Notes: generated from the letters alone by a model not told the origin. A DNA stretch of 64,000 nucleotides from RGIG3528 sp045629005 (GCA_045629005.1 JAZQQJ010000081.1:186001-250000); one strand, 5' to 3'. Shown: positions 26,882 through 36,165, numbered from the stretch's first letter. Program-made: numbers and translations.

Positions 26882-28747
26882 TTAGAAACACATGTAGAAA
26901 AGAGTTATCAAAAGGCCTACGGAGAAAAGTAGCAACGAAAGCGAAAGACTCCTTTCGAGCATACGGGCCATTTCTCCGGCTTGGGCTCCGACAAGTGCAA
27001 ACCTGTCGGTAAACGACTTCTTTTCCGGATGTGCTTTCTTTCCTGTTATAAAATCCATAAAACTTCCGAAAACAAAAGAAATACCAACATGAACGCTTTG
27101 ATTACGTCTGATAATAATTGCCTTAAGCACTTTGGTCTTAATGAAGTATGCAATAAGGTCCATAAGTTTGTCAAGAATTCTTGATAAACAAGCACATACA
27201 AAAGGTAAAAATACAAGTACTACAGGTCTGTATATATATTTCTCAAGATCGAACCATTTAGGAAGCGTATTGATATATTCTTTTTTATCTCCGGCCCTTT
27301 TCATCAGGCAGAGACGCACAAGCAGTAAGTAAAGAGCAATGCCGATTGCTATGGAAATCAGACCGCCTTTCATTGTATGAAAGGCGAACCATTGCATTTC
27401 AAAAAGCTCACCCTCACTACCATTAAAAGCGGTATATTCACGAAGTCCGCATGAAGCAACGAACTTAACGGTTTCCTTAGGTAATATTCCCATGGCAAAA
27501 AGCACAACAGTGGGTATAATAACACAAACTGACGACAAGGGCGACAGATTTCTTTTCCTTTCTCCGGGGCCCTTTTCAACAAAAATGCATATGAAAAGCT
27601 TTAACATATAGCAAAGAGTAATTCCGCCGGTGATTGTAAACACAACGTTTACAAACTGTGCAAGCTGAAATTCTTCCGCAAGTCTTTCAACGCCTTCATG
27701 TATAAGTGTCTTTGAAATATAACCCGAAAATCCGGGAACTCCCGCAAGGCTTAACGCTCCTATTCCGAAGGGAATCATAAGCAGAGGTTTATTGCGTCCG
27801 TATCCGCGAATCTCATTAAGGTCAAGGGAACCTGTTTTCTTAAGCACTCCGCCCGCAATAAGGAAAAGAATAAGCTTTATTACGGAATGGTTTAACATGT
27901 GCGTAAGTGTTCCGGCAAATTCAGCCACTCCGGCACCTGAAAGCACCATGCAGGAAATGCCCGTTACAATAAATCCAATCTGTGAAACAGATGAGCATGC
28001 AAGTGTTCTCTTAAGATTCGTAGAGAATACGGCAAGTACGGCACCTACAAACATAGTGCATGCGCCAAGCATAAGAAGCATCTTACCCCAGCCTTCGTCT
28101 GATATAAGTCCAAGAGCTGTTGAAGTAATCATTATGCCGATAATGCCCGTTTTTGTAAGTATACCGGAAAGTACCGCAGATGCGGTTGCCGGTGCAACGG
28201 TATGTGCTCTCGGAAGCCATACATGGAGAAGAAAGACGCCCGCCTTGGCTCCGAAACCGACAAGTAGCATAACAGAGGCTGCTGTAATGACACCGGAATC
28301 GATACCTAATGAGTTTCTCGTTTCCGCACTGCAGAGAATGTTTTGTATCTCGCTGAAATTAAGCGTTCCTGTTTCATGATATACAAGAAAAATGCCAAAA
28401 AGCATAACAAGTCCGCAAAGGATTGAAATGCGGAGGTAAAGCCTTCCGGCGTAGTCGCTTTCTTCGTTCTCCTCCTGCAGAACCCAGAATGAGGATGCAA
28501 CAGACATAATTTCGAAGAACATAAACATGGTGAAAAAATCACCTGAAAAAAGGAATCCTACAACCGACAAATATGTGATAACCCAGAAAGTGAAAAACCT
28601 GAAGAGTTTTCTCTCTCCTTTCATATATTCCTTCGAAAACAGCGTACAGAAAACAAAAACAGCCGTGGTGACTATGAAATACAACATTCTGAATCTGTCC
28701 GAAGTAAACGATAATCCTATTGAACAAAAATCATGTAAAAAACTCAT
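26882..28747 (-). CDS. NuoL/M/N-like antiporter subunit 4 of the Mrp-type cluster, C-terminally extended
   Basis: A proton-conducting membrane transporter subunit of the NuoL/MrpA/MrpD superfamily. The 621-residue protein has about 14-16 membrane helices, with the helix-5 glutamate in FFEIMSVAS (Glu79), Lys168 in GFGAKAGVF, Lys199 in SGILTKTG and a later HSVIKLILF. After the antiporter core a ~150-residue extension contains FDLEKYIY and amphipathic and hydrophobic segments, as in HycC/HyfB-type subunits. The start at 28747 is chosen because its ATG overlaps the upstream stop (ATGA) behind GGGAGG; an ATG 26 codons further upstream lies inside the neighbouring gene. Confidence 0.85.
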   Translation of the reverse strand: MSFLHDFCSIGLSFTSDRFRMLYFIVTTAVFVFCTLFSKEYMKGERKLFRFFTFWVITYLSVVGFLFSGDFFTMFMFFEIMSVASSFWVLQEENEESDYAGRLYLRISILCGLVMLFGIFLVYHETGTLNFSEIQNILCSAETRNSLGIDSGVITAASVMLLVGFGAKAGVFLLHVWLPRAHTVAPATASAVLSGILTKTGIIGIMITSTALGLISDEGWGKMLLMLGACTMFVGAVLAVFSTNLKRTLACSSVSQIGFIVTGISCMVLSGAGVAEFAGTLTHMLNHSVIKLILFLIAGGVLKKTGSLDLNEIRGYGRNKPLLMIPFGIGALSLAGVPGFSGYISKTLIHEGVERLAEEFQLAQFVNVVFTITGGITLCYMLKLFICIFVEKGPGERKRNLSPLSSVCVIIPTVVLFAMGILPKETVKFVASCGLREYTAFNGSEGELFEMQWFAFHTMKGGLISIAIGIALYLLLVRLCLMKRAGDKKEYINTLPKWFDLEKYIYRPVVLVFLPFVCACLSRILDKLMDLIAYFIKTKVLKAIIIRRNQSVHVGISFVFGSFMDFITGKKAHPEKKSFTDRFALVGAQAGEMARMLERSLSLSLLLFSVGLLITLFYMCF

Positions 28748-30219
28748 ACCAGCCCTCCCGCAACACTTTGAATGTACGAAATAACCGGTGACGAAAAAAT
28801 ACCGAGAACAATAATAATTACGCAAAGAATAATAAGCGGTACCTTCATAAACATACCGGGATCGGTGACTCCCGCAACATTTTCTGCCTTAAAGGCAGGC
28901 CCCGGGAAGTAAACCTTAATAATAACCGACATGAGGTAAATCGCAGTAAGCAAAGCAGAAATAAGTATAACAGCCATTCCTGCATAGCCCATCCAGTTAT
29001 TAACCTTTGACGCTCCGGTCAAAAGATACCATTTACTTGTAAAGCCAATCGTTGGTGGTACCCCCATAAGGGCAAGGCTTGCGATTGTAAAGCATATAAA
29101 GGTAACTTTCATTTTTTTGCCGTATCCGAACAAATCATTGATGTACGCCTTTTCGTATTTCACAAGTACAATACCGGCGACAAAGAAAAGCGTAATCTTA
29201 ATAACACCATGAAAAACAAAGTGCGAAAGCGCACCTGTAAGGCCTTCGGCACACATAAGTGAACACCCGAAAAGCATATAGGAAAGATTACTGATTGTGG
29301 AATAAGCCAGTCTTCTCTTAAAGTGCTGTTCCTTTAATGCCATTGTGGATCCGAAAAGAATAGTAAAGAGTGTGAAGCATACACATATCGTCTGCGCCCA
29401 CGACCCCTTAAGCACCTCTGTACCGAAAACAAAATAGGTAACACGCAGAATTGCAAAAGCACCACAGTTTACTACCGCTACAGCATGCAAAAGAGCAGTT
29501 ACCGGTGTGGGTGCAACCGATGCGGAAGGAAGCCATCCGTAAAGCGGGAATACAGCTGCTTTTACACCAAATCCAAAAAATGCCATAAGGTAAACAAATC
29601 GAATTATAGAAATTATTTCGGAATCCTCTGCCATTGTGAACATTCCGCCATATGCAAAGTCCGTTGTGCCACCGTAAGCATATGCCACCATCATTGCAAC
29701 AAACGCAAATGCTGCACCGCCTATCGAATATTTAACATACTTTCTTCCTGCTTTTACATTCTTGTCTTTCATGCCATGCATAACAATAGGCAAAGTAACA
29801 AGAGTAATAAACTCATAGAAAAGATAAAGCGTAATGAGGTTCTCGGCAAAGGCTACCCCTAAAGTTATACCGTATGTCATAAGATAAAAGGTGTAAAAGG
29901 TGTTTTCACTGCCTTCATGACGCATATATTCAAGAGCATAACTCACCGCAAGCGGCCAGAGTACTGCAACAAGTCCGGCAAAAATTCTGCTCATTCCGTC
30001 AACCGCAAGAGTAATAGGCAGATTCTCGGTAATCGAGAATATCTCAAAGTTCTCATTTGCAGGAATGACAAATAATGAAACAATTACAATTACAGACGAA
30101 ATAATAGTTGTCGTCAGTACATAAACATCTCTTATTCTTCTATTTTGGAATCTGAAAAGCCATATTGCTGCCCCTGACAAAATCGGAAAAAGGACAGACA
30201 AAATAAGTAAAATATCCAT
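28744..30219 (-). CDS. NuoL/M/N-like antiporter subunit 3 of the Mrp-type cluster
   Basis: A 491-residue multi-helix protein of the proton-translocating NuoL/M/N superfamily. It has Glu136 in LFYEFITLV and Lys220 in GFGVKAAVFPLYGWLP, and the following helix reads ALLHAVAVVNCGAF. In the other three antiporter subunits here that helix carries a lysine (KAY, KAG, KTG); this one has Asn251 and a nearby His245. The histidine makes it closer to NuoL/MrpA than to MrpD. It starts 12 nt after subunit 2 and overlaps subunit 4 by 4 nt. Confidence 0.87.
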   Translation of the reverse strand: MDILLILSVLFPILSGAAIWLFRFQNRRIRDVYVLTTTIISSVIVIVSLFVIPANENFEIFSITENLPITLAVDGMSRIFAGLVAVLWPLAVSYALEYMRHEGSENTFYTFYLMTYGITLGVAFAENLITLYLFYEFITLVTLPIVMHGMKDKNVKAGRKYVKYSIGGAAFAFVAMMVAYAYGGTTDFAYGGMFTMAEDSEIISIIRFVYLMAFFGFGVKAAVFPLYGWLPSASVAPTPVTALLHAVAVVNCGAFAILRVTYFVFGTEVLKGSWAQTICVCFTLFTILFGSTMALKEQHFKRRLAYSTISNLSYMLFGCSLMCAEGLTGALSHFVFHGVIKITLFFVAGIVLVKYEKAYINDLFGYGKKMKVTFICFTIASLALMGVPPTIGFTSKWYLLTGASKVNNWMGYAGMAVILISALLTAIYLMSVIIKVYFPGPAFKAENVAGVTDPGMFMKVPLIILCVIIIVLGIFSSPVISYIQSVAGGLV

Positions 30220-30231
30220 TCAGTTACCTCA

Positions 30232-31752
30232 TCAGAAAAGTGAATATACAAAGTCAAAAAGTGCGTTGTAAACAGGCTGTGCAAAAATACCCAAAAGACA
30301 TGCTGCAGCAGCAAGAATAAGCATAACTGCCGACATCGTGATTCTTGTTCTCTTCTTCAGACGGATTTCAATTTCTTCATCAAAATCTTCGCCCGGGAAA
30401 AATGCGGCAATTGTAATTGAAAGGAGATACCCGGCAGTAAGAAGCGCACTTACAAGAAGAACAGCAACGCTGACGTAACCAATTACTTTATCTTTTAACT
30501 CAAGCGCGCCAAGGCAAAGATACCATTTGCTAACGAACCCGCATACAGGAGGAATCCCGACAAGTCCGAGCGCAGCTACGGAGAAAGTGATCATTGTAAT
30601 CGGAAGCGTTTTCCCGATGCCCTTAAGCTCATTTACTTCATGCTTATCCGAAACAAGGATTACTGTTCCTGCATTTAAGAAAAGCGTGGTTTTAAGGACC
30701 GAATGAAAAACGACATGCAAAAGAGCGCCCATAAGTGCAGCAGGGTTAAGACATGCCAGACCGAAAAGCACATAAGAAACCTGTGAAACGGTAGAATATG
30801 CAAGTCTTTTCTTGAAAACATTTTCCTTATAGGCAAGCATTGAGCCCATAAACACCGTTACAAGAGTAAGCCCGATAAAAATATACTGTACCCAGGTGCC
30901 TTCAATGTTCTTCACTCCCACAACCTGGAAAATCACCCTGAAAATACCAAGCACACCGGCTTTTGTAATAACGCCGGAAAGAACTGCGGATGCAGGTGCG
31001 GGTGCAACCGGATGTGCGGTGGGAAGCCAGCCGTGCATAGGGAACATACCGGCTTTTGCACCAAATCCGATGATTATAAGGAGTACAGAAACAAGCGTCA
31101 AAGTACTTACTGAGCTTACAACTCCGCCCTCATGGAAATCAAGGCATCCGTTGTTCTGTATAAATAAAGCTACAAAGCCAAACAATGCCATGGAGGCGCC
31201 GGCAATTGAGTAATACAGGTATTTCTTTGATGCATAAATGGCCTCTTTTGTCATTTCATGCACGACAAGAATCATACTTGATACGCTCATCAGTTCATAA
31301 AAGAGATAAAAAGTCAGTAGATTCGAAGAATATCCGAGCCCGACAAGTACGGCCCATACAACAACGTATGCGCCAAAAAACGTAGCACCTCCGAGCGTAC
31401 GGACATCCTGCTCCTCTTCTTCCTTTCTGTCATCCTTACGCATATAAAACGCGCCGTAAATGCCGGTAAGAAGAAACATCGCCGATACAAGCCATACAAA
31501 ACCGTTACTTATAACGTCCTTTGATAAGGCAAAGGAAACCGTTTCATTAAATTTAAAGAGAACAAGTTTTTCCGCTCCAAACAAAACAGAAAGAACGGAA
31601 AGCACAAATTCAATCGAAAGAATCGAAATAACGAATACCTTCGAAAAGGTATGATTGTGATTACCCTTTCTCTTTATTCCCATCATCATAGCTCCGGCTG
31701 CAACGCCGAAAACTATTGGTAAAATCAATACTATTGCTTTAAAAACATTCAT
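30232..31752 (-). CDS. NuoL/M/N-like antiporter subunit 2 of the Mrp-type cluster
   Basis: A 506-residue membrane protein with about 14 helices. Key residues of the superfamily are present: Glu153 in LFYELMSVSS, Lys233 in GFGAKAGMFPMHGWLP, Lys264 in SGVITKAG, and HSVLKTTLF further on. A charged cytoplasmic loop (DDRKEEEEQD, about 107-116) is specific to it. It is one of four such paralogues in tandem, 21 nt after subunit 1. Confidence 0.87.
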   Translation of the reverse strand: MNVFKAIVLILPIVFGVAAGAMMMGIKRKGNHNHTFSKVFVISILSIEFVLSVLSVLFGAEKLVLFKFNETVSFALSKDVISNGFVWLVSAMFLLTGIYGAFYMRKDDRKEEEEQDVRTLGGATFFGAYVVVWAVLVGLGYSSNLLTFYLFYELMSVSSMILVVHEMTKEAIYASKKYLYYSIAGASMALFGFVALFIQNNGCLDFHEGGVVSSVSTLTLVSVLLIIIGFGAKAGMFPMHGWLPTAHPVAPAPASAVLSGVITKAGVLGIFRVIFQVVGVKNIEGTWVQYIFIGLTLVTVFMGSMLAYKENVFKKRLAYSTVSQVSYVLFGLACLNPAALMGALLHVVFHSVLKTTLFLNAGTVILVSDKHEVNELKGIGKTLPITMITFSVAALGLVGIPPVCGFVSKWYLCLGALELKDKVIGYVSVAVLLVSALLTAGYLLSITIAAFFPGEDFDEEIEIRLKKRTRITMSAVMLILAAAACLLGIFAQPVYNALFDFVYSLF

Positions 31753-31773
31753 ACTTTTCTCCGGAAAACTTAA

Positions 31774-33303
31774 TCAAGAAAACATGCCAAGCCCTTTGTT
31801 AATGAGGTCCAATATAACATCACACTGAGTTCCGATAAGTACATTTAAAACAATGAAACCGCAAACAGCGATGACATATAAAGGACTTGCCTTAAAGTTT
31901 CTGGGACCTTCCTCGCTTTCTGCAGGAAGCTCAAGCTCATTTCTTTCATACCTGTCGGTAGGTGTATATATTCCAATAATAGCCCTGAAAAAGTAAATGC
32001 AGTTAAGGATGGTACTTAAAGCAAGGGTAACAAGAATAACAATCATCTTTACCCCACCAACGGGTACTGCGGCTCCCGCATAATTAACCTTTGATACAAA
32101 GCCCGGGAACAGCGGAATTCCGATTATTGAAAACGCTCCGACAAGGAACGCAATGGCGGCAGTTTTATGTCTGTACCCTGCTCCTTTCAAGTCCTCAAGC
32201 TTTGTGGAATGATTGGAAACGTCTTTAAGTCCTCCAAGAGAAATAAAGAGCATGGATTTTGCAGCGCCGTGTGTGAAAACATGGAAAAGCGAAGCAACAA
32301 CGCCTGCAGTCGTGCCGATACCAAAGCCCATAAAAATGTAGCCTATCTGTGCAACGGATGAATAAGCAACCATTCGCTTTATATCTTTTTGTGCAACTGC
32401 AATGAGTGATGCAAAAATCATTGCTGCAATTCCGAATACAAAGATTATGTTGACGATGCCTGTTGAAACAACGTAATCAAATCCTATTGCACGGTAGTAA
32501 ATCTTAATAAGAAGAACAATATAGGCTTTAAGTACAAGGCTCGAAAGTATGGAACTTGACGACGTTGTAGATGCCGTGTGTGCATCCGGAAGCCATGAAT
32601 GGAACGGGAACAATGCGCTCTTAATCGCAAGGCCTATCGTCATAAGTGAAACAACGACCGTCAGCGGGCCGGTATACTGTCCTGTTCTCACAAGTTCGGT
32701 AACAGTTTCCTTTATATTCGAAAGAAGAAGATGTCCGGTAATGTCATAAAGCAGACATATGCTTATGAGGAAAAGTCCGCTTCCGAGAAGGCTCATAATC
32801 ATATATTTGACAGAAGCAACAATTGAAGAGCCCGTGCCCTTTACCGCAACAAGTCCGCATGCTGAAATAGTATTGATTTCAACAAATACATAGGCTGTGA
32901 AAAGGTCGTTTGTATAAACAAGTGCAAGCAGAGAGCTCATCATAAGGTTGACAAGCGTATAATACAGGTTTCTCTTTGATTCCTGTATGTCGGCATCGAC
33001 ATGCTTTTCTCCCGCAAGAAGAGAAAGCAGCATTACAACACAGAAAAATGTTGCAAGAAGCCCCTCAAGAACACCTGCACGTATTTCATTGCCCCACGGA
33101 GCATCAAAATGACCCATTCTGTAAACAAAGGCCTGTCCCGAAACTACCGTGTAGCAAAGAACTCCGACAGAAAAAGCAGTAAGTATGCCAACAACCGCAT
33201 AGGTGTAGTATCTCGCAGCTTTTCCCTTAAGAACAGAGCAGATAACTCCGCTCATAAGGCACAAAACTATTGAAAAGAGAGGAAAATTACGAAAGAATTC
33301 CAT
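31774..33303 (-). CDS. mrpD: MrpD-like cation/proton antiporter subunit 1
   Basis: A 509-residue membrane protein most like MrpD/NuoN. It has Glu142 in FVEINTISA, Lys228 in LAIKSALFPFHSWLPDAH, Lys259 in SSLVLKAY, and HGAAKSMLFISLGGL. It directly follows mrpC (1-nt stop/start overlap), the order mrpC-mrpD of known Mrp operons, which is why the mrpD symbol is given here. MrpD subunits carry part of the proton path in Na+/H+ exchange. Confidence 0.85.
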   Translation of the reverse strand: MEFFRNFPLFSIVLCLMSGVICSVLKGKAARYYTYAVVGILTAFSVGVLCYTVVSGQAFVYRMGHFDAPWGNEIRAGVLEGLLATFFCVVMLLSLLAGEKHVDADIQESKRNLYYTLVNLMMSSLLALVYTNDLFTAYVFVEINTISACGLVAVKGTGSSIVASVKYMIMSLLGSGLFLISICLLYDITGHLLLSNIKETVTELVRTGQYTGPLTVVVSLMTIGLAIKSALFPFHSWLPDAHTASTTSSSSILSSLVLKAYIVLLIKIYYRAIGFDYVVSTGIVNIIFVFGIAAMIFASLIAVAQKDIKRMVAYSSVAQIGYIFMGFGIGTTAGVVASLFHVFTHGAAKSMLFISLGGLKDVSNHSTKLEDLKGAGYRHKTAAIAFLVGAFSIIGIPLFPGFVSKVNYAGAAVPVGGVKMIVILVTLALSTILNCIYFFRAIIGIYTPTDRYERNELELPAESEEGPRNFKASPLYVIAVCGFIVLNVLIGTQCDVILDLINKGLGMFS

Positions 33304-33686
33304 TATTTGTCCTCCCTTCTGATGATGCGGAATATCTCATCAATATCGAGGGTATGGTAACGCCTGTAAAGGCTTATTGTCATCGCGAGCATAACCGCAG
33401 TAACACTGACACTTACGACAATACCTGTAAGAACAAGGCCTGCAGGAACGGGATTGATGTAATTAACAACAGATGTATCACCGTTCACAACAATAGGCGC
33501 TTTTCTGCCTTCAATGTATCCTTTAGCGGCAAGGAACATATAAACGGCGGTATCCATGATATTTAGTCCCATTATTTTCTTTATAAGGTTCGGATGAAGA
33601 AAAAGTGTTGTAAATCCGATTCCGAAAAGAATAATGGCAAATGTCTCAAAATAGTTTGTAAAGAGACCATTGAAAAATTCTGACAT
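33303..33686 (-). CDS. mrpC: MrpC/NuoK-like antiporter subunit
   Basis: A small membrane subunit with three predicted helices, homologous to NuoK. The 127-residue protein has IMGLNIMDTAVYMFLAAKGY after the first helix and PVPAGLVLTGIVVSVSVTAVMLAM, the conserved MrpC pattern. The start at 33686 shares a TAATG overlap with the upstream stop; an in-frame ATG 23 codons earlier lies within the preceding gene and would add a charged, atypical N-terminus. Confidence 0.9.
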   Translation of the reverse strand: MSEFFNGLFTNYFETFAIILFGIGFTTLFLHPNLIKKIMGLNIMDTAVYMFLAAKGYIEGRKAPIVVNGDTSVVNYINPVPAGLVLTGIVVSVSVTAVMLAMTISLYRRYHTLDIDEIFRIIRREDK

Positions 33687-34675
33687 TACAGGCCTCCTTT
33701 TCTGAACAGACAATAGAAGGAATAGATTGTACATGCAACAACCATTCCGACGCAAACATTAAGAGGCAAAATCAGCCCCGAGCTCAGAATCTTTCCGGGA
33801 GTTCCGTTGGAAATGAAGCTTTCAAGCTCATTTGCTCCTGTAAAGAACGAGTAGGTTTTTGATATTGAATAAAACAAAAGCGAGAAAACCGAAATAATCT
33901 TAAAGGTTTTCATAGTAAAGAAGCGCTCGGTCTTTTTAAAGCCATATGCATTAAGATAAAGGATAAGTCCGGCTCCGATTATTGCACCGCCCGAGAAGCC
34001 TCCGCCTGCGCTTAAGTGTCCGTTTAAAATTACGTATATACCGAAAAGAATAATAACAGGCACAAGGAAATTAGCGGAATGTCTGAGAAGTGAGTCATTC
34101 TTGGGCTCAAATCTTCTGTCGTCAGCCTCCGCAGCTTCAACCTCTGCTTTGTTTGCCGAAGCATCAAGTCTTAACAGAATGAGCACACAGACAGTAGCTA
34201 TAAAGAGCACATGTGACTCTCCGAGCGTATCAAAAGCTCTGTAGTCAAGTATCATACCTGCTACAATGTTTACCGCTCCGGTCTCTTCTATGCCTTTCTC
34301 TGTATATCTTTCGTAAACTTCATTGTTTACCGGATTATCGGCCTGTCCAAACCTGGGAAGTCCGGAAACCGTATAAAGCAAAAACGCTATGATTGCAACA
34401 CAAAGTACAACGGAAGCAATGCGATAAATCTTTTCATAGATCTTCACGCCTTTTTTATCAGCCCATCCGTCATATTTTGAAATGAGTTCTTCTGTTTCTT
34501 CCTGTTCCTTTACCCATTCGGCTTCATTGAAGAAATCATTATGAATACGTGCCTCGGTTTCCTCATTGTCGACCTCATAGCCGGACTCTTCGGGAAAAGG
34601 GTTTTCTGTTCCGTCAACAAACCTTACGAGCTTGCGCCAGAAGGAGTTTTCATAATCAGGTCTTACTCTGCTCAT
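33686..34675 (-). CDS. MbhE-MrpB fusion subunit
   Basis: A 329-residue membrane protein that joins two modules. Residues 1-78 are a soluble, acidic region. Residues 80-175 contain two helices and GAVNIVAGMILDYRAFDTLGES, typical of subunit E of membrane-bound hydrogenase and the MrpA C-terminus. Residues 195-329 match MrpB/MnhB, with NGHLSAGGGFSGGAIIGAGLIL. In classical Mrp these parts are the MrpA C-terminus and MrpB. GAGGAG precedes the ATG, which lies inside the end of the DUF4040 gene (20-nt overlap). Confidence 0.87.
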   Translation of the reverse strand: MSRVRPDYENSFWRKLVRFVDGTENPFPEESGYEVDNEETEARIHNDFFNEAEWVKEQEETEELISKYDGWADKKGVKIYEKIYRIASVVLCVAIIAFLLYTVSGLPRFGQADNPVNNEVYERYTEKGIEETGAVNIVAGMILDYRAFDTLGESHVLFIATVCVLILLRLDASANKAEVEAAEADDRRFEPKNDSLLRHSANFLVPVIILFGIYVILNGHLSAGGGFSGGAIIGAGLILYLNAYGFKKTERFFTMKTFKIISVFSLLFYSISKTYSFFTGANELESFISNGTPGKILSSGLILPLNVCVGMVVACTIYSFYCLFRKGGL

Positions 34676-34946
34676 CTGTAATCTCCTCCTCTTTTCTGTC
34701 CGTAATTTTGTCGTTCATTTTATGAATTTTCTTAAGTGTAATGAAGAACAGTACGGAAGTAATGCCTGCGCCGACAGCCGCTTCTGTAATTGCGAGATCG
34801 GGCGACTCAAGAATAAACCATATAACAGACATAATAACTCCGTATGACATAAAAATCTGGATTGACGTAAGAAGGTTCTTACATAATGTTGTGGCAAGCG
34901 CACATATTACAAGCCCAACAAGAAGAATTATCGTAAATACCGTCAT
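34656..34946 (-). CDS. DUF4040/MbhD-like antiporter subunit
   Basis: A 96-residue protein with three helices and a charged tail, corresponding to MbhD or the region of MrpA just after its antiporter core. The motif SPDLAITEAAVGAGITSVLFF is diagnostic; its acidic residues lie in the membrane in known structures of Mrp and MBH. It overlaps mrpG by 4 nt and the next gene by 20 nt, consistent with a split MrpA. Confidence 0.88.
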   Translation of the reverse strand: MTVFTIILLVGLVICALATTLCKNLLTSIQIFMSYGVIMSVIWFILESPDLAITEAAVGAGITSVLFFITLKKIHKMNDKITDRKEEEITDEQSKT

Positions 34947-35281
34947 TCGGACTCCTTTCCGTGCAAATCCTTCTCATCATATTCCTTACCCCTTGCGGAA
35001 GGGTTGGACGTTGTCTCCAAAAGAGAAATAAGATGGCTTGCAACAGGGCTTGTAAACCAGAAAAACACAACAATCAGTAGAAGTTTTGCGGATGAAAACG
35101 TAAATCCGTAATACACAATACCACCAAGTGCAATAAGAAGAAGCCCCAGTGTGTCCCCGAGAGCCGCACAATGCATTTTATTAAGGACATATTTGAACTT
35201 GTAAATCCCGAGAACTCCGGTCACATAAATGAAAACTCCGAGAATAAAGAAGACCGATGCTATTATTTCTCTCACTATCAT
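34943..35281 (-). CDS. mrpG: MrpG-type antiporter subunit
   Basis: A 112-residue protein with three membrane helices and a hydrophilic tail. It has the family core GVLGIYKFKYVLNKMHCAAL and DTLGLLLIALG followed by FFWFTSPVASHLIS. It overlaps mrpF and the DUF4040 gene by 4 nt each, the usual mrpE-F-G order. Confidence 0.92.
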   Translation of the reverse strand: MIVREIIASVFFILGVFIYVTGVLGIYKFKYVLNKMHCAALGDTLGLLLIALGGIVYYGFTFSSAKLLLIVVFFWFTSPVASHLISLLETTSNPSARGKEYDEKDLHGKESE

Positions 35282-35607
35282 GCCTTGTCCTCCTCATTTT
35301 CCTCTGTAATTTCATTGTTTTCCTTATTCTTTTCCTTATATACTCCAAGATAAACCTTACAAAGTACAACGACGGCAAGAAAGGAAATCATTGAATAAAT
35401 AAGCGAAACATCCAAAAGCCCTTCTTCAAGAAGAAGAATTGATAAAAGAATAATTGAAACAAGTGCCATTGTAGCAATCATATTATCGGCAACAATTCTG
35501 TCTGTAACTCCTCTGCCCATAATACCTCTTATGAGTGTAAAAATAATGCAGACCGCAAGTACAACAAGACAGCATATTATTAAAATGCCAAACCAGCCTT
35601 GTATCAT
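35278..35607 (-). CDS. mrpF: MrpF-type antiporter subunit
   Basis: A 109-residue protein with three helices and the conserved GVTDRIVADNMIAT motif between helices 1 and 2, whose charged residues are typical of MrpF. The C-terminus is Glu/Asn/Lys-rich. It overlaps its neighbours mrpE and mrpG by 4 nt each. Confidence 0.92.
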   Translation of the reverse strand: MIQGWFGILIICCLVVLAVCIIFTLIRGIMGRGVTDRIVADNMIATMALVSIILLSILLLEEGLLDVSLIYSMISFLAVVVLCKVYLGVYKEKNKENNEITEENEEDKA

Positions 35608-36104
35608 TTTCTGCCTCCCTTTTTACTGCATGTTTTCTTTAAACCGGCCTTTTCGGCTGCTTCAAGCTGCTTAACAAATACAGACTCATCCATGCCCTCA
35701 GCCATATCCTTATCAAGGCAGTGAACCGTGAATTCATCATCATCAAGCATAACAGTTATTGTTCCCGGTGTAAGTGTAATTGAGTTTGCAAGTACTTCAT
35801 TGGAGAAGTGGCTTCTAAATCCTTTTCTGAAATGAACAATTAATGGTTCGGGCTCTGTTTTTGCATCATAGATGTACCTTATCACAATGCAATTTGCCTT
35901 AATAATCTCTATAACAAGCGTGACCGCATATTTAATCGCATGGAAAATATGCAGGAATGCATTAAAGTCTTTTTTAGGACCATATCCCATAAAACAGCAT
36001 AGGAAAATATAGATTAAAAGACTTATGACTATTCCAAATATAAGTATTTCCAAAGTAAACCTGCCATTGAAAATAATCCATAAAATCAAAAGGAGAAAAA
36101 ACAT
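35604..36104 (-). CDS. mrpE: MrpE-type antiporter subunit
   Basis: A 166-residue protein with an N-terminal membrane hairpin and a cytoplasmic alpha/beta domain. It has the MrpE signature NSITLTPGTITVML followed by HCLDKDMAEGM. The start at 36104 is chosen because GTGAGG lies 5 nt upstream; an in-frame ATG 13 codons earlier falls within the ftsZ terminator hairpin. It is the first gene of the ten-gene antiporter cluster, and there is hardly any room for a promoter before it. Confidence 0.9.
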   Translation of the reverse strand: MFFLLLILWIIFNGRFTLEILIFGIVISLLIYIFLCCFMGYGPKKDFNAFLHIFHAIKYAVTLVIEIIKANCIVIRYIYDAKTEPEPLIVHFRKGFRSHFSNEVLANSITLTPGTITVMLDDDEFTVHCLDKDMAEGMDESVFVKQLEAAEKAGLKKTCSKKGGRK

Positions 36105-36122
36105 AGTGACCTCACTTTGAAA

Positions 36123-36160
36123 AAGCACCGAGCGCCATCTCATCGACTTTGCCGGTGCTT
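36123..36160 (-). terminator. Terminator between ftsZ and mrpE
   Basis: AAGCACCG (36123-36130) pairs with CGGTGCTT (36153-36160) around a 22-nt loop directly after the ftsZ stop, and the minus strand continues TTTTTC. It should at least partly insulate ftsZ from the antiporter genes. Confidence 0.8.
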
Positions 36161-36165
36161 AATTA

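Noticed and set aside
26882..36104. Hydrogenase or complex I operon
   Set aside because: No NiFe-hydrogenase, iron-sulfur, flavin or quinone-site subunit is present. All ten genes are of the Mrp/MBH membrane-arm type.
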